Source: a bacterium (GTDB taxonomy: Bacteria > Bacillota > Clostridia > Oscillospirales > Ruminococcaceae). From it: a DNA stretch of 41,074 nucleotides. How positions within the stretch are numbered: the first letter of the stretch is position 1; each line of letters begins with the position of its first letter. Positions 16,644 through 23,362 of the stretch are shown piece by piece. Under the pieces are notes generated by a model, which saw only the letters and a program-made list of their open reading frames with translations, did not search any database and had not been told where the DNA came from. A program made the position numbers and the translations under genes. Location of the stretch: the NCBI GenBank assembly GCA_004561545.1, contig SFVK01000015.1, forward strand, positions 1-41,074, read 5' to 3'.

Positions 16644-16672
16644 ATTCTAGCAGTTTTTGGCCAAAGTGTCAA
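16644..16672 (-). promoter_or_regulatory. SigmaA promoter of the leu operon
   Basis: On the minus strand TTGACA (complement of 16667-16672), 17 bp, TAGAAT (complement of 16644-16649). Transcription should start near 16637. A 12-bp palindrome TTTTGCGCAAAA lies upstream at 16687-16698, at about -50 to -61. Confidence 0.88.
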
Positions 16673-16738
16673 GCAGTTGAGACGCATTTTGCGCAAAACG
16701 CAGAAAATCCGACAATTTTTTTGTCTATTCCGCGCAGG

Positions 16739-17359
16739 TCACACCGCCTGCAAATGGGTGGCCACCCATTTGATCAGCATATCCAGCGCCACCGCGTTTT
16801 TGCCGCCCTCCGGCACAATCAGATCGGCCTTGCGCTTGCTGGGCTCCACAAACTGTTCGTGCATCGGCTTGACGGTGGTCAGATACTGGTTCACCACGCT
16901 GTCCAGCGTGCGGCCCCGGTCCTTGACGTCCCGCACAATGCGGCGCAGGATGCGCACGTCGGCGTCGGTGTCCACAAAGACCTTCAAATCCATCATGTCG
17001 CACAGTTCCGGGCTGGCAAAGATCAGGATGCCCTCCACAATAATGACCGGCGCGGGGCAGACCCGCACGGTTCGGTCGCTGCGGTTGTGGACGCTGTAAT
17101 CATAGACCGGCACCTCCACGCAGCGCCCGGCCAGCAGCTCATGCAGATGCTCCACCAAAAGGCCGGTGTCAAAGGAATCGGGATGGTCATAGTTGAGCTT
17201 GCACCGCTCGGAATAGGGCAGCTCGTCGTGGCGCTTGTAGTAGCTGTCGTGGTTGATGACGCTGACCTCGTTTGCGCCAAAGTGATCCCGCAGCCGCCGG
17301 GTCAGCGTGGTTTTGCCGCTGCCCGTACCGCCCGCAATGCCGATGATGATGGTTTTCAT
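16739..17359 (-). CDS. udk: uridine kinase
   Basis: Udk phosphorylates uridine and cytidine in pyrimidine salvage. The 206-residue protein starts MKTIIIGIAGGTGSGKTTLT, with Walker A GGTGSGKTT (10-18). It carries SVINHDSYYK, YDHPDSFDTGLL, VPVYDYSVHNR, IIVEGILIF and the lid segment RILRRIVRDVKDRGRT. All match the uridine kinase/PRK family. The frame is open 39 codons upstream, overlapping the dCMP deaminase gene, but the family start is the ATG at 17359. It follows the dCMP deaminase gene by 13 bases, a pyrimidine-nucleotide pair on one transcript. Confidence 0.95.
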   Translation of the reverse strand: MKTIIIGIAGGTGSGKTTLTRRLRDHFGANEVSVINHDSYYKRHDELPYSERCKLNYDHPDSFDTGLLVEHLHELLAGRCVEVPVYDYSVHNRSDRTVRVCPAPVIIVEGILIFASPELCDMMDLKVFVDTDADVRILRRIVRDVKDRGRTLDSVVNQYLTTVKPMHEQFVEPSKRKADLIVPEGGKNAVALDMLIKWVATHLQAV

Positions 17360-17372
17360 AGCTCCTGCCTCG

Positions 17373-17852
17373 TTACACCTCAAATTTGATTTCCCGCCCG
17401 TGGGGGTGATACGCCCGGTACTTGACCCCGGCCACATTGAAGAGCCGCCGTGACGCGACGCTGGCATTGGAATCATGGTACTTGTCGGAAAGATAGATGA
17501 TCTCCCGGATGCCGCTCTGAATGATGGCCTTGGCGCATTCGTTGCAGGGGAACAGCGTCACATACACCCGTGCCCCCCGCAGATCGCTGTGTGCACTGTT
17601 GAGAATGGCATTGAGCTCCGCGTGGCAGACATACATATATTTGGTCTCCAGCGGGTCGCCTTCCCGCTCCCAGGGCATATCGTCATCATTGCAGCCGATG
17701 GGCATCCCGTTGTAGCCCAGGGAGAGAATTTTGTTCTCAGGGCTCACAATGCAGGCGCCCACCTGGCTGGAGTTGTCCTTGGAACGCATGGAGGACAAAA
17801 TGGCAATCCCCATAAAATATTCGTCCCAGCTGATGTAATCCTGGCGTTTCAT
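17373..17852 (-). CDS. dCMP deaminase (ComEB type)
   Basis: The enzyme converts dCMP to dUMP, supplying thymidylate synthesis. The 159-residue protein has the zinc site HAELNAI (His77, catalytic Glu79) and PCNEC (Cys103, Cys106). YNGMPIGCNDD and ARVYVTLFPCNEC are typical of the family. In Bacillus the homologue is comEB, within the competence operon; no comEA or comEC is near here, so a metabolic role is more likely. A good promoter lies at 17888-17916, and udk follows. Confidence 0.93.
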   Translation of the reverse strand: MKRQDYISWDEYFMGIAILSSMRSKDNSSQVGACIVSPENKILSLGYNGMPIGCNDDDMPWEREGDPLETKYMYVCHAELNAILNSAHSDLRGARVYVTLFPCNECAKAIIQSGIREIIYLSDKYHDSNASVASRRLFNVAGVKYRAYHPHGREIKFEV

Positions 17853-17887
17853 AAGAGCACCGGCCTTTCAGGAATGTTGTTACTTCC

Positions 17888-17916
17888 ATTATACTGTTCT
17901 GTCCCCGGCTTCGCAA
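17888..17916 (-). promoter_or_regulatory. SigmaA promoter of the dCMP deaminase-udk pair
   Basis: On the minus strand TTGCGA (complement of 17911-17916), 17 bp and TATAAT (complement of 17888-17893). It lies just after the spoIIID stop. Confidence 0.8.
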
Positions 17917-17927
17917 GAGAAACCGGG

Positions 17928-18233
17928 TCAGGATTTGACTTTTTCCGCCCGCTTTTCGCGGGAGCCGGGCGGGTGGCACTGACCCTGGGCCTGGCGGAGA
18001 TATTTGCACCGCGTTGCCTCGCCGCCGCGCAGATGCCGTTCCGCCTTGTTGCGCTGCAAAACGGCCTGAACCTCTTGCCAAAGCCCCGGTTCCAGCCTGC
18101 GCAGACGGCACTGGTCCTTCCACACCGTGCTCTTGCTCACCCCGAACACCCGCGCCGCCGCCCGCACCGTTGCGCCGCTGGCTGCCAGATATCGTCCGAT
18201 CATCACCGCCCGCTCTTCCGGGTCGCCCTTCAT
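17928..18233 (-). CDS. spoIIID: stage III sporulation transcriptional regulator SpoIIID
   Basis: SpoIIID is a DNA-binding protein of the mother cell that adjusts SigmaE genes and promotes SigmaK genes in endospore formers. The 101-residue protein matches B. subtilis SpoIIID along its length: ERAVMIGRYLA, TVRAAARVFGVSKSTVWKD (helix-turn-helix, about 22-41) and the basic RHLRGGEATRCKY (66-78). The C-terminal tail (QAQGQCHPPGSREKRAEKVKS) looks unrelated to that of B. subtilis. The open frame is longer upstream, but GGGAGG precedes the ATG at 18233, where family similarity starts. It has a SigmaE-type promoter. Confidence 0.93.
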   Translation of the reverse strand: MKGDPEERAVMIGRYLAASGATVRAAARVFGVSKSTVWKDQCRLRRLEPGLWQEVQAVLQRNKAERHLRGGEATRCKYLRQAQGQCHPPGSREKRAEKVKS

Positions 18234-18261
18234 ACGCACGCCTCCCCCAACCTTTTTTTCC

Positions 18262-18290
18262 ACGGTATGCGAAAAAATGGTTCGATATGC
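18262..18290 (-). promoter_or_regulatory. SigmaE-type promoter of spoIIID
   Basis: On the minus strand GCATATC (complement of 18284-18290) and CATACCGT (complement of 18262-18269) are separated by exactly 14 bp. The B. subtilis SigmaE consensus is KMATATT-14-CATACAHT, so the match is 6 of 7 and 6 of 8. SigmaE transcribes spoIIID in B. subtilis. Confidence 0.7.
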
Positions 18291-18316
18291 CACTAGGCAG
18301 GGGGCAACGTATGTGT

Positions 18317-18322
18317 TATAAT
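18317..18322 (+). promoter_or_regulatory. -10 element upstream of the MmcQ/YjbR gene
   Basis: A perfect TATAAT lies 38 bases before the ATG at 18360. No good -35 is seen at 16-18 bp. Confidence 0.45.
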
Positions 18323-18359
18323 CAGAAAAACGGTTTTGGAATCAGGGGGGATGCCCAAA

Positions 18360-18770
18360 ATGATCTATGAACAGTATCCCGAGCTGGACGCGCTGCTGCG
18401 CTCCATGCCCGGCGCACAGCGGGATTTCAAGGTGGAGTGGGCCTGGGACCGCTATCTGGTGGGCGGGAAAATGTTTGCCGCCATGATGGCGCCCGGTGAC
18501 AAATATGACAAGGCCTATGCCAATCATCCGCTGCTCAACCTCAAGGTTGACCCCGAGGAAGGCGCTGTCTGCCGTGCTCAGTACCCGGATATTCTGCCCG
18601 GCTTTTATGCCGATAAGCGGTGCTGGATCAGCATCCGGCTGGACGGCAGCGTTCCGCCGGAGCGCATTGCCGGGCTGTGCCGCCGCAGCTATGACCTGGT
18701 GTTCGCCAAGCTGACCAAAGCCGCCCGCGCCGGGATTCTGGCGGGGCAGAACCCGGCGGACCCGACCTGA
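18360..18770 (+). CDS. MmcQ/YjbR family protein
   Basis: The 136-residue protein resembles the MmcQ/YjbR family of small DNA-binding-fold proteins: KVEWAWDRYLVGGKMFAAMM, LNLKVDPEEGAVCRAQYPDILPGFYADKRCWISIRL and a final helix with LCRRSYDLVFAKL. The family's function is not firmly established. The ATG at 18360 has GGGGGG nine bases upstream; the in-frame ATG at 18351 directly touches that run and the one at 18336 lies before it, so both are less likely. The DUF1622-like gene follows after 38 bases and may be cotranscribed. Confidence 0.8.
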   Translation: MIYEQYPELDALLRSMPGAQRDFKVEWAWDRYLVGGKMFAAMMAPGDKYDKAYANHPLLNLKVDPEEGAVCRAQYPDILPGFYADKRCWISIRLDGSVPPERIAGLCRRSYDLVFAKLTKAARAGILAGQNPADPT

Positions 18771-18808
18771 ATGTTCCCGCCGTTATCCCAAACAAGGAAG
18801 TGTAATCC

Positions 18809-19174
18809 GTGCTGGATACTTTAATCGAGGTTCTTCTTTCCTATCTCATTCCCATTCTGGAACTCATGGGCATCTTTGTGGTGACCTGGAGCACCTTCTC
18901 CGCCTTTTGGGTCTATCTCAAGGTCGGCGTGTTCCACCGCAGCGTCAACAAAAATTTTAAGGTGGATCTGGCCAACGGCCTGGCCACCTCGCTGGAATTC
19001 AAGATGGCGGCCGAGATTCTCAAGACCGTCATCGTCCGGGAACAGAGCGAACTGGTGGTCCTGGGGGCGGTGATTGTGCTGCGCGCGCTGTTGAGCTTCC
19101 TCATTCACTTTGAGCTGCGCTCCGAGGAAAAAGCCCACCCCGCATCAACCGCCGGAACGCAGGACCGCCGCTGA
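18809..19174 (+). CDS. DUF1622-like membrane protein
   Basis: The 121-residue protein has a GTG start behind AAGGAAG. It has a hydrophobic N-terminal stretch (about 4-37, possibly one or two helices), a central basic segment with the VDLANGLATSLEFKMAAEILKTVI region and a second hydrophobic helix (VVLGAVIVLRALLSFLIHF, about 82-100). This layout, especially the LA..L...L..EI..T segment, resembles DUF1622 proteins, small inner-membrane proteins of unknown function. Ends with a polar tail. No function is claimed. Confidence 0.7.
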   Translation: MLDTLIEVLLSYLIPILELMGIFVVTWSTFSAFWVYLKVGVFHRSVNKNFKVDLANGLATSLEFKMAAEILKTVIVREQSELVVLGAVIVLRALLSFLIHFELRSEEKAHPASTAGTQDRR

Positions 19175-19300
19175 TCCGGCCGGGTACCATGACAAAAAAT
19201 CCCTCCGCCTGAGAATGATTGGCTCCTTGTTACGGCAGACAGTGAAAAAACACTGTCGAAAATCGGGGAGCATCTCACAGATGGGGGGATTTTCAATTTT
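19175..19300. other. intergenic space between convergent genes
   Basis: Two convergent genes end here. It holds a 7-bp hairpin GACAGTG (19238-19244) and CACTGTC (19251-19257) around an A6 loop. No clear rho-independent terminator is visible, although one might be expected on both strands. Confidence 0.4.
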
Positions 19301-20194
19301 TTATTCGTAGGTACGCCGCCCCGCAAAGATGCACAGCGGCCGGGTACACTTGCCGGTGCCCATGAGCTGGGTGGCGGCGTACAGGGTTGCGCCGGCGCTG
19401 GAACAGGCGGGGATGCCGTCAAAAAAAAGCACCTCCCGGGCGGCGCGCTCGGCGTCAGCGGTGTTGACGGTGAGCACCGTGTCCACCACATAGGGGTTGT
19501 AGTTGTCGGGCACAAAACCGGGGCCAATGCCCGCAATGCCATGATGGCCGATGAATCCCCCCGAGATGGCGGCGCATTCGCTGGGCTCCACCGCCACAAT
19601 GCGGATCATGCTGTTCCAGGCTTTCAGATACTCCGCCACACCGGTGATGGTGCCGCCGCTGCCCACGCCTACCACCACGGCATCGATGTCATCCCCGGCG
19701 GCCTTCAAAATCTGGGGGCCGGTCACGCGGCGGTGGTATTCCGGGTTGTCATCATTGGAAAAATAATTGGTAAAATAACCGTTGTACCGTTCGGCGGTGT
19801 CTTTGGCAACCTGCTCCAGCGCCCGGCGGCCGCCACTGCCGCAGACCACAATGCGTGCGCCCAGATTTTGCAGGTGCTGACGCCGGGTAATGGGCAATGT
19901 GTTGGGAACCACCAGAATGCAGGGGTGCCCCGTGGTGGCGCAGCTCACCGCAAGCGCGGCGCCAAAGCTGCCGGAGCTGGCCTCCACCACCGGCATCCCG
20001 GGCTTTAAAGTGCCCCGCTCGGTGGCAAAAGCAAGCATGGTTTCGGCCACGCCGTCCTTGCAAGTCCCGGTGGCGCCGCCAAAGTCCAGATAGGCCAGAA
20101 TGCTGGAAGCCAGCCCGTGACGCCCCGAATACCCCGAAAGCCGAACCACCGGGGAGCGGTAGACATCCTGATAATAGCTTTGCAAGATGGCCAC
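19301..20194 (-). CDS. cysteine-synthase-fold PLP enzyme
   Basis: The 297-residue protein is of the fold-type II PLP family that includes O-acetylserine sulfhydrylase. It has GTCKDG (Lys46 as the likely Schiff-base lysine), EASSGSFG where CysK has a TSGNTG substrate loop, the phosphate-binding loop VGVGSGGTITG and CSSAGA near the end. The altered substrate loop makes the exact reaction uncertain: cysteine synthase, cystathionine beta-synthase-like or a diaminopropionate-type synthase are all possible. AAGGAGG lies seven bases before the GTG at 20194, which is preferred to the ATG at 20212 that carries that SD inside its own codons. It stands alone, without cysE. Confidence 0.75.
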   Translation of the reverse strand: MAILQSYYQDVYRSPVVRLSGYSGRHGLASSILAYLDFGGATGTCKDGVAETMLAFATERGTLKPGMPVVEASSGSFGAALAVSCATTGHPCILVVPNTLPITRRQHLQNLGARIVVCGSGGRRALEQVAKDTAERYNGYFTNYFSNDDNPEYHRRVTGPQILKAAGDDIDAVVVGVGSGGTITGVAEYLKAWNSMIRIVAVEPSECAAISGGFIGHHGIAGIGPGFVPDNYNPYVVDTVLTVNTADAERAAREVLFFDGIPACSSAGATLYAATQLMGTGKCTRPLCIFAGRRTYE

Positions 20195-20235
20195 GCGCCG
20201 GCCTCCTTCCATAAATTTTGTCAGTTACAGAGCTT

Positions 20236-20241
20236 ATTATA
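20236..20241 (-). promoter_or_regulatory. extended -10 upstream of the cysteine-synthase-like gene
   Basis: On the minus strand TATAAT is preceded by TGC, an extended -10 (TGnTATAAT). No convincing -35 is seen. Confidence 0.55.
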
Positions 20242-20325
20242 GCATAAAACCCCGCCTTGTGCACTACAAAATTAAAAAAACACTGGTTTGAGCACATTTT
20301 CCCTATTTTATGCGCGTTTTTTCCC

Positions 20326-20354
20326 TTGACAGCCCGGATTGAGGGTGATATAAT
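20326..20354 (+). promoter_or_regulatory. SigmaA promoter of the ylxM-ffh operon
   Basis: TTGACA (20326-20331), 17 bp, TATAAT (20349-20354): a full consensus promoter. A small hairpin GTAAAG/CTTTAC lies just downstream (20364-20382 region). Confidence 0.93.
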
Positions 20355-20405
20355 TCATACGCTGTAAAGGAAAATGCTTTACACCGAACAAAAGGGGGGA
20401 CCGCG

Positions 20406-20807
20406 GTGGCACCCAAAGCGGGCAAAAACCTGGAGTTTTCCGTCCTGCTGGACTACTACGGCCCGGTTTTGACCGAAAAACAGCGCAGCATCCTGTCAGA
20501 GTATTATAACGATGACCTCTCCCTGGCTGAGATTGCCGAGAACTACGGCATCACCCGCCAGGGGGTGCGGGACGCGATCAAGCACGGCGAGGCCACGCTG
20601 ACCGAGATGGAACAAAAGCTTGGCATTGCCCGCCGCTCCGCCGCCATGCGGGACGATGTGGAGCGCCTCCATGAGCTGGTTACCGAGATCCGCGTCTGCA
20701 ACAGCGGTATGTTCACCCCCTCCCCGCAAATTCAGCGGGACACCACCGAACTGCTCACCATCATCAAGCGCATCGAATCGCAGGAGGACACGCCCGATGG
20801 CATTTGA
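20406..20807 (+). CDS. ylxM: YlxM family helix-turn-helix protein
   Basis: The 133-residue protein has a sigma-region-4-like helix-turn-helix: LLDYYGPVLTEKQRSILSEYYNDDLSLAEIAENYGITRQGV is the conserved YlxM block (about 14-55, several short motifs within it). YlxM is encoded before ffh in many Firmicutes and is thought to modulate the signal recognition particle. The GTG start follows AAAGGGGGGACCGCG. The gene overlaps ffh by 11 bases. Confidence 0.9.
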   Translation: MAPKAGKNLEFSVLLDYYGPVLTEKQRSILSEYYNDDLSLAEIAENYGITRQGVRDAIKHGEATLTEMEQKLGIARRSAAMRDDVERLHELVTEIRVCNSGMFTPSPQIQRDTTELLTIIKRIESQEDTPDGI

Positions 20808-22140
20808 ATCTTTGAGCGAGCGCCTCAACAGCGTTTTCAAAAAGCTGCGCGGCAAGGGCAAGCTGGGCGAGGCCGATATCAAGGCCGCCATGCGGGAAGT
20901 CCGCATGGCCCTGCTGGAAGCCGACGTCAACTATAAAGTGGCCAAGGATTTCTGCGCCCAGGTTTCCGAGCGCGCCATGGGCCAGGAGGTCATGGAAAGT
21001 CTGACCCCCGCCCAGCAGGTTGTCAAGATTGTCAACGAGGAACTGACCCGTCTCATGGGCGGCGACGATCCCCAGACCCTTCACATCAGGAACAAGGGCC
21101 AGACCGTGCTCATGATGTGCGGCCTGCAGGGCAACGGCAAGACCACCCATGCGGCCAAACTGGGCAAATACTACAAGGCCCAAGGCCGCCGCCCGCTGCT
21201 GGTGGCCTGCGATATCTACCGCCCCGCCGCCATCGACCAGCTCCGCATTGTGGGCGAGCAGGCCGGCGTGCCGGTCTTTGAGATGGGCACCGAAAAGCCC
21301 GAGCGCATCGCCGCGAAGGCCATCGCCTACGCCAGGGACCACGGCAACGACATTGTCATTCTCGATACCGCCGGCCGTCTCCAGATCGATGACGACCTCA
21401 TGGGTGAGCTGGTGCGGATCAAGGAAGCCGTCGAGGTGGATGAGACGCTGCTGGTCGTGGATGCCATGGCCGGCCAGGAAGCCGTCAATGTGGCCAGGAC
21501 CTTCAATGAGAAGGTGGGCATCAGCGGCGTCATCCTCACCAAGACCGACGGCGACACCCGTGGCGGCGCGGCCCTCTCGGTGCTGGCCGTTACCGGAAAG
21601 CCCATCTACTTCCAGGGCACCGGCGAGAAGCTGGACGCGCTGGAGCCTTTCTATCCCGCCCGCATGGCCAACCGGATTCTGGGCATGGGCGATGTGCTCA
21701 GCCTGATCGAGAAGGCCCAGGCCGTTCAGGACGACAGGGAAGCCGAAGAAACCGCCCGGCGGATGATGTCCAACAAGTTTGACCTGAACGATATGCTGGC
21801 CCAGTTTGCCCAGATCAAAAAGATGGGCGGCGCGGCATCGCTGCTGGCCATGCTGCCCGGCGGCAATCAGATCACGGCGGATCAGATGGACCAGATCGAC
21901 AGCAAGGCCCTGCCCCATATCGAGGCCATCATCTATTCCATGACCCCCGAGGAACGCGCGCATCCTTCCATCATCAACTCCAAGCGCAAGCGCCGCATTG
22001 CTGCGGGCTGCGGCCAGAGTGTGGAGGATGTGAACAAGCTGCTCCGCCAGTTTGAGGCCATGCAGAAGATGATGAAAAAGGCCAAGCGCAATCCCAAGGG
22101 CTTTATGCGGAGCATGAGCAGCATGAAAGGCTTCCGCTGA
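20797..22140 (+). CDS. ffh: signal recognition particle protein Ffh (SRP54)
   Basis: Ffh is the GTPase of the signal recognition particle; with 4.5S/6S RNA and FtsY it targets nascent proteins to the membrane. The 447-residue protein shows the N domain, then CGLQGNGKTTHAAKL (G1, about 108-122), CDIYRPAAIDQL, ILDTAGRLQIDDDLM, TKTDGDTRGGAALS and GTGEKLDALEPFYP. The M domain follows to a Met-rich end (MQKMMKKAKRNPKGFMRSMS). A longer upstream frame is the shadow of ylxM; GGAGGACACGCCCG precedes the ATG at 20797, which overlaps ylxM. The SRP RNA gene is not in this window. Confidence 0.97.
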   Translation: MAFESLSERLNSVFKKLRGKGKLGEADIKAAMREVRMALLEADVNYKVAKDFCAQVSERAMGQEVMESLTPAQQVVKIVNEELTRLMGGDDPQTLHIRNKGQTVLMMCGLQGNGKTTHAAKLGKYYKAQGRRPLLVACDIYRPAAIDQLRIVGEQAGVPVFEMGTEKPERIAAKAIAYARDHGNDIVILDTAGRLQIDDDLMGELVRIKEAVEVDETLLVVDAMAGQEAVNVARTFNEKVGISGVILTKTDGDTRGGAALSVLAVTGKPIYFQGTGEKLDALEPFYPARMANRILGMGDVLSLIEKAQAVQDDREAEETARRMMSNKFDLNDMLAQFAQIKKMGGAASLLAMLPGGNQITADQMDQIDSKALPHIEAIIYSMTPEERAHPSIINSKRKRRIAAGCGQSVEDVNKLLRQFEAMQKMMKKAKRNPKGFMRSMSSMKGFR

Positions 22141-22172
22141 TCCCGCACATTCCATGATATGACCCGTAAGCC

Positions 22173-22221
22173 TTTACGGCCCAGGGTGATATATAAATGC
22201 AAGCCCCAAAAGGGCCGTAAA
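22173..22221 (+). promoter_or_regulatory. inverted repeat in the rpsP leader
   Basis: TTTACGGCCC (22173-22182) is perfectly complementary to GGGCCGTAAA (22212-22221), with a 29-base spacer. It ends nine bases before the rpsP SD (GGAGG, 22231-22235). No T tail follows, so it is not a terminator. A competing GCCCC/GGGCC hairpin is possible inside. It may be a leader that controls rpsP. Confidence 0.5.
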
Positions 22222-22243
22222 ACAAATTCTGGAGGAAAAAACC

Positions 22244-22483
22244 ATGGTTAAGATTCGTCTGCGCCGCATCGGCGCCAAGAAAGCTCCCTTCTATCGCGTT
22301 GTTGTCGCCGACAGCCGTTTTGCCCGCGACGGCCGTTTCATTGAGGAGATCGGCTACTACGATCCCACCAAGGAGCCCAGTGTTGTCAAGATCGACGCGG
22401 AGAAGGCCAAGCAGTGGCTAGCCAATGGCGCTCAGCCCACCGATACCGTTCGCGTTCTGCTCAAGAAAGAGAACATCCTGTAA
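22244..22483 (+). CDS. rpsP: 30S ribosomal protein S16
   Basis: The 79-residue protein is a full S16: MVKIRLRRIGAKKAPFYRVV, ADSRFARDGRFIEEIGYYDP and WLANGAQPTDTVRVLL. S16 helps 30S assembly by binding the 5' domain of 16S rRNA. The SD is TGGAGG. It is followed at once by khpA. Confidence 0.98.
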   Translation: MVKIRLRRIGAKKAPFYRVVVADSRFARDGRFIEEIGYYDPTKEPSVVKIDAEKAKQWLANGAQPTDTVRVLLKKENIL

Positions 22484-22503
22484 TCACAATGGAGGAACGC
22501 CAA

Positions 22504-22737
22504 ATGCAGGAACTGCTGATTGCCGTTGCCCGCGGACTGGTGGAAAACAAGGATGCGGTGCAAGTGACGGTTGACCCCGCGCGCGAGGACGGCACAGTCG
22601 TCTACCACCTGACGGTGGCCGAGGAGGACATGGGCCGTGTGATTGGCAAACAGGGCCGCATTGCGAAGGCGATCCGCGTCGTCATGCGTGCCGCCGCTGT
22701 CCGCCAGAACGAAAAAGCTGTGGTGGAAATCGGCTGA
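22504..22737 (+). CDS. khpA: KH-domain RNA-binding protein KhpA
   Basis: The 77-residue protein contains one KH domain with the loop GRVIGKQGRIAKAIRVVM (GxxG as GKQG). KhpA, often with KhpB, binds RNA and affects cell division or small-RNA function in Gram-positive bacteria. The SD GGAGGAACGCCAA precedes the ATG at 22504; the longer upstream frame overlaps rpsP and is not used. Order rpsP-khpA-rimM-trmD is conserved in Firmicutes. Confidence 0.95.
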   Translation: MQELLIAVARGLVENKDAVQVTVDPAREDGTVVYHLTVAEEDMGRVIGKQGRIAKAIRVVMRAAAVRQNEKAVVEIG

Positions 22738-22753
22738 TTTTTGCCACACCCAG

Positions 22754-22788
22754 GCGCCCTGCCGCTTCCCGCGTGCAGGGCGCTTTTT
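22754..22788 (+). terminator. hairpin terminator between khpA and rimM
   Basis: GCGCCCTGC (22754-22762) and GCAGGGCGC (22775-22783) form a 9-bp stem with a 12-base loop, followed by five T (22784-22788). It divides the operon, so rimM-trmD would need readthrough or an unseen promoter. Confidence 0.8.
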
Positions 22789-22826
22789 GATTTTGTGTTC
22801 AGGTTTCACACAAAGGAGGACCTCCC

Positions 22827-23357
22827 ATGCAAGATTACCTTCCCGCCTGCAAGATTGTCTCCACCCACGGTGTCCGGGGCGAGATGAAGGCCCTGCCGCT
22901 GTGCGACGGCGCGCAGTTCCTTGCTCAGTTCAAACGACTGTATGCTTCCCCTTCCGGGCAGGGCGAAACCGCGCTTCTCGGCGTCCGCGCCCAGGGCAAT
23001 CTGCTGCTGGTCCGTCTGGCCGGGGTGGAGGATATGGATGCCGCCCGCGCCAAAGTGGGCCGCACCTATTACTTTGCCAAGGCGGATGCCCGCCTGCCCG
23101 AGGGGCGCTATTTCATCGACGACCTCATCGGCTGTGCGGTGGTGGATGCCGACAGCGGCCAGCCCCTTGGCACCGTTGCGGAGGTGGACCATCCCGGCGC
23201 CCAGGATATTTATACCGTCCGGGACGCGGCGGGGCAGGACCATCTGATCCCCGCCGTGCCGGAATTCATTGTGGGGGTGGACCTTGCCGCCCGCACGGTG
23301 ACCATGCGCCCCATCGGCGGTATGTTTGATGAACCCGTGAACGGGGACGAGGCATAA
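22827..23357 (+). CDS. rimM: ribosome maturation factor RimM
   Basis: RimM assists 30S head assembly around S19 and is encoded next to trmD. The 176-residue protein has the N-terminal barrel (PACKIVSTHGVRGEMKALPL) and the C-terminal PRC-barrel (LIGCAVVDADSGQPLGTVAE, then AGQDHLIPAVPEFI). The SD AAAGGAGGACCTCCC precedes the ATG. It is followed by trmD after 5 bases. Confidence 0.96.
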   Translation: MQDYLPACKIVSTHGVRGEMKALPLCDGAQFLAQFKRLYASPSGQGETALLGVRAQGNLLLVRLAGVEDMDAARAKVGRTYYFAKADARLPEGRYFIDDLIGCAVVDADSGQPLGTVAEVDHPGAQDIYTVRDAAGQDHLIPAVPEFIVGVDLAARTVTMRPIGGMFDEPVNGDEA

Positions 23358-23362
23358 GGCGA

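Noticed and set aside
17373..17852. Part of a competence operon (comEB)
   Set aside because: comEA and comEC are not adjacent; the neighbour is udk, so a nucleotide-salvage role is simpler.
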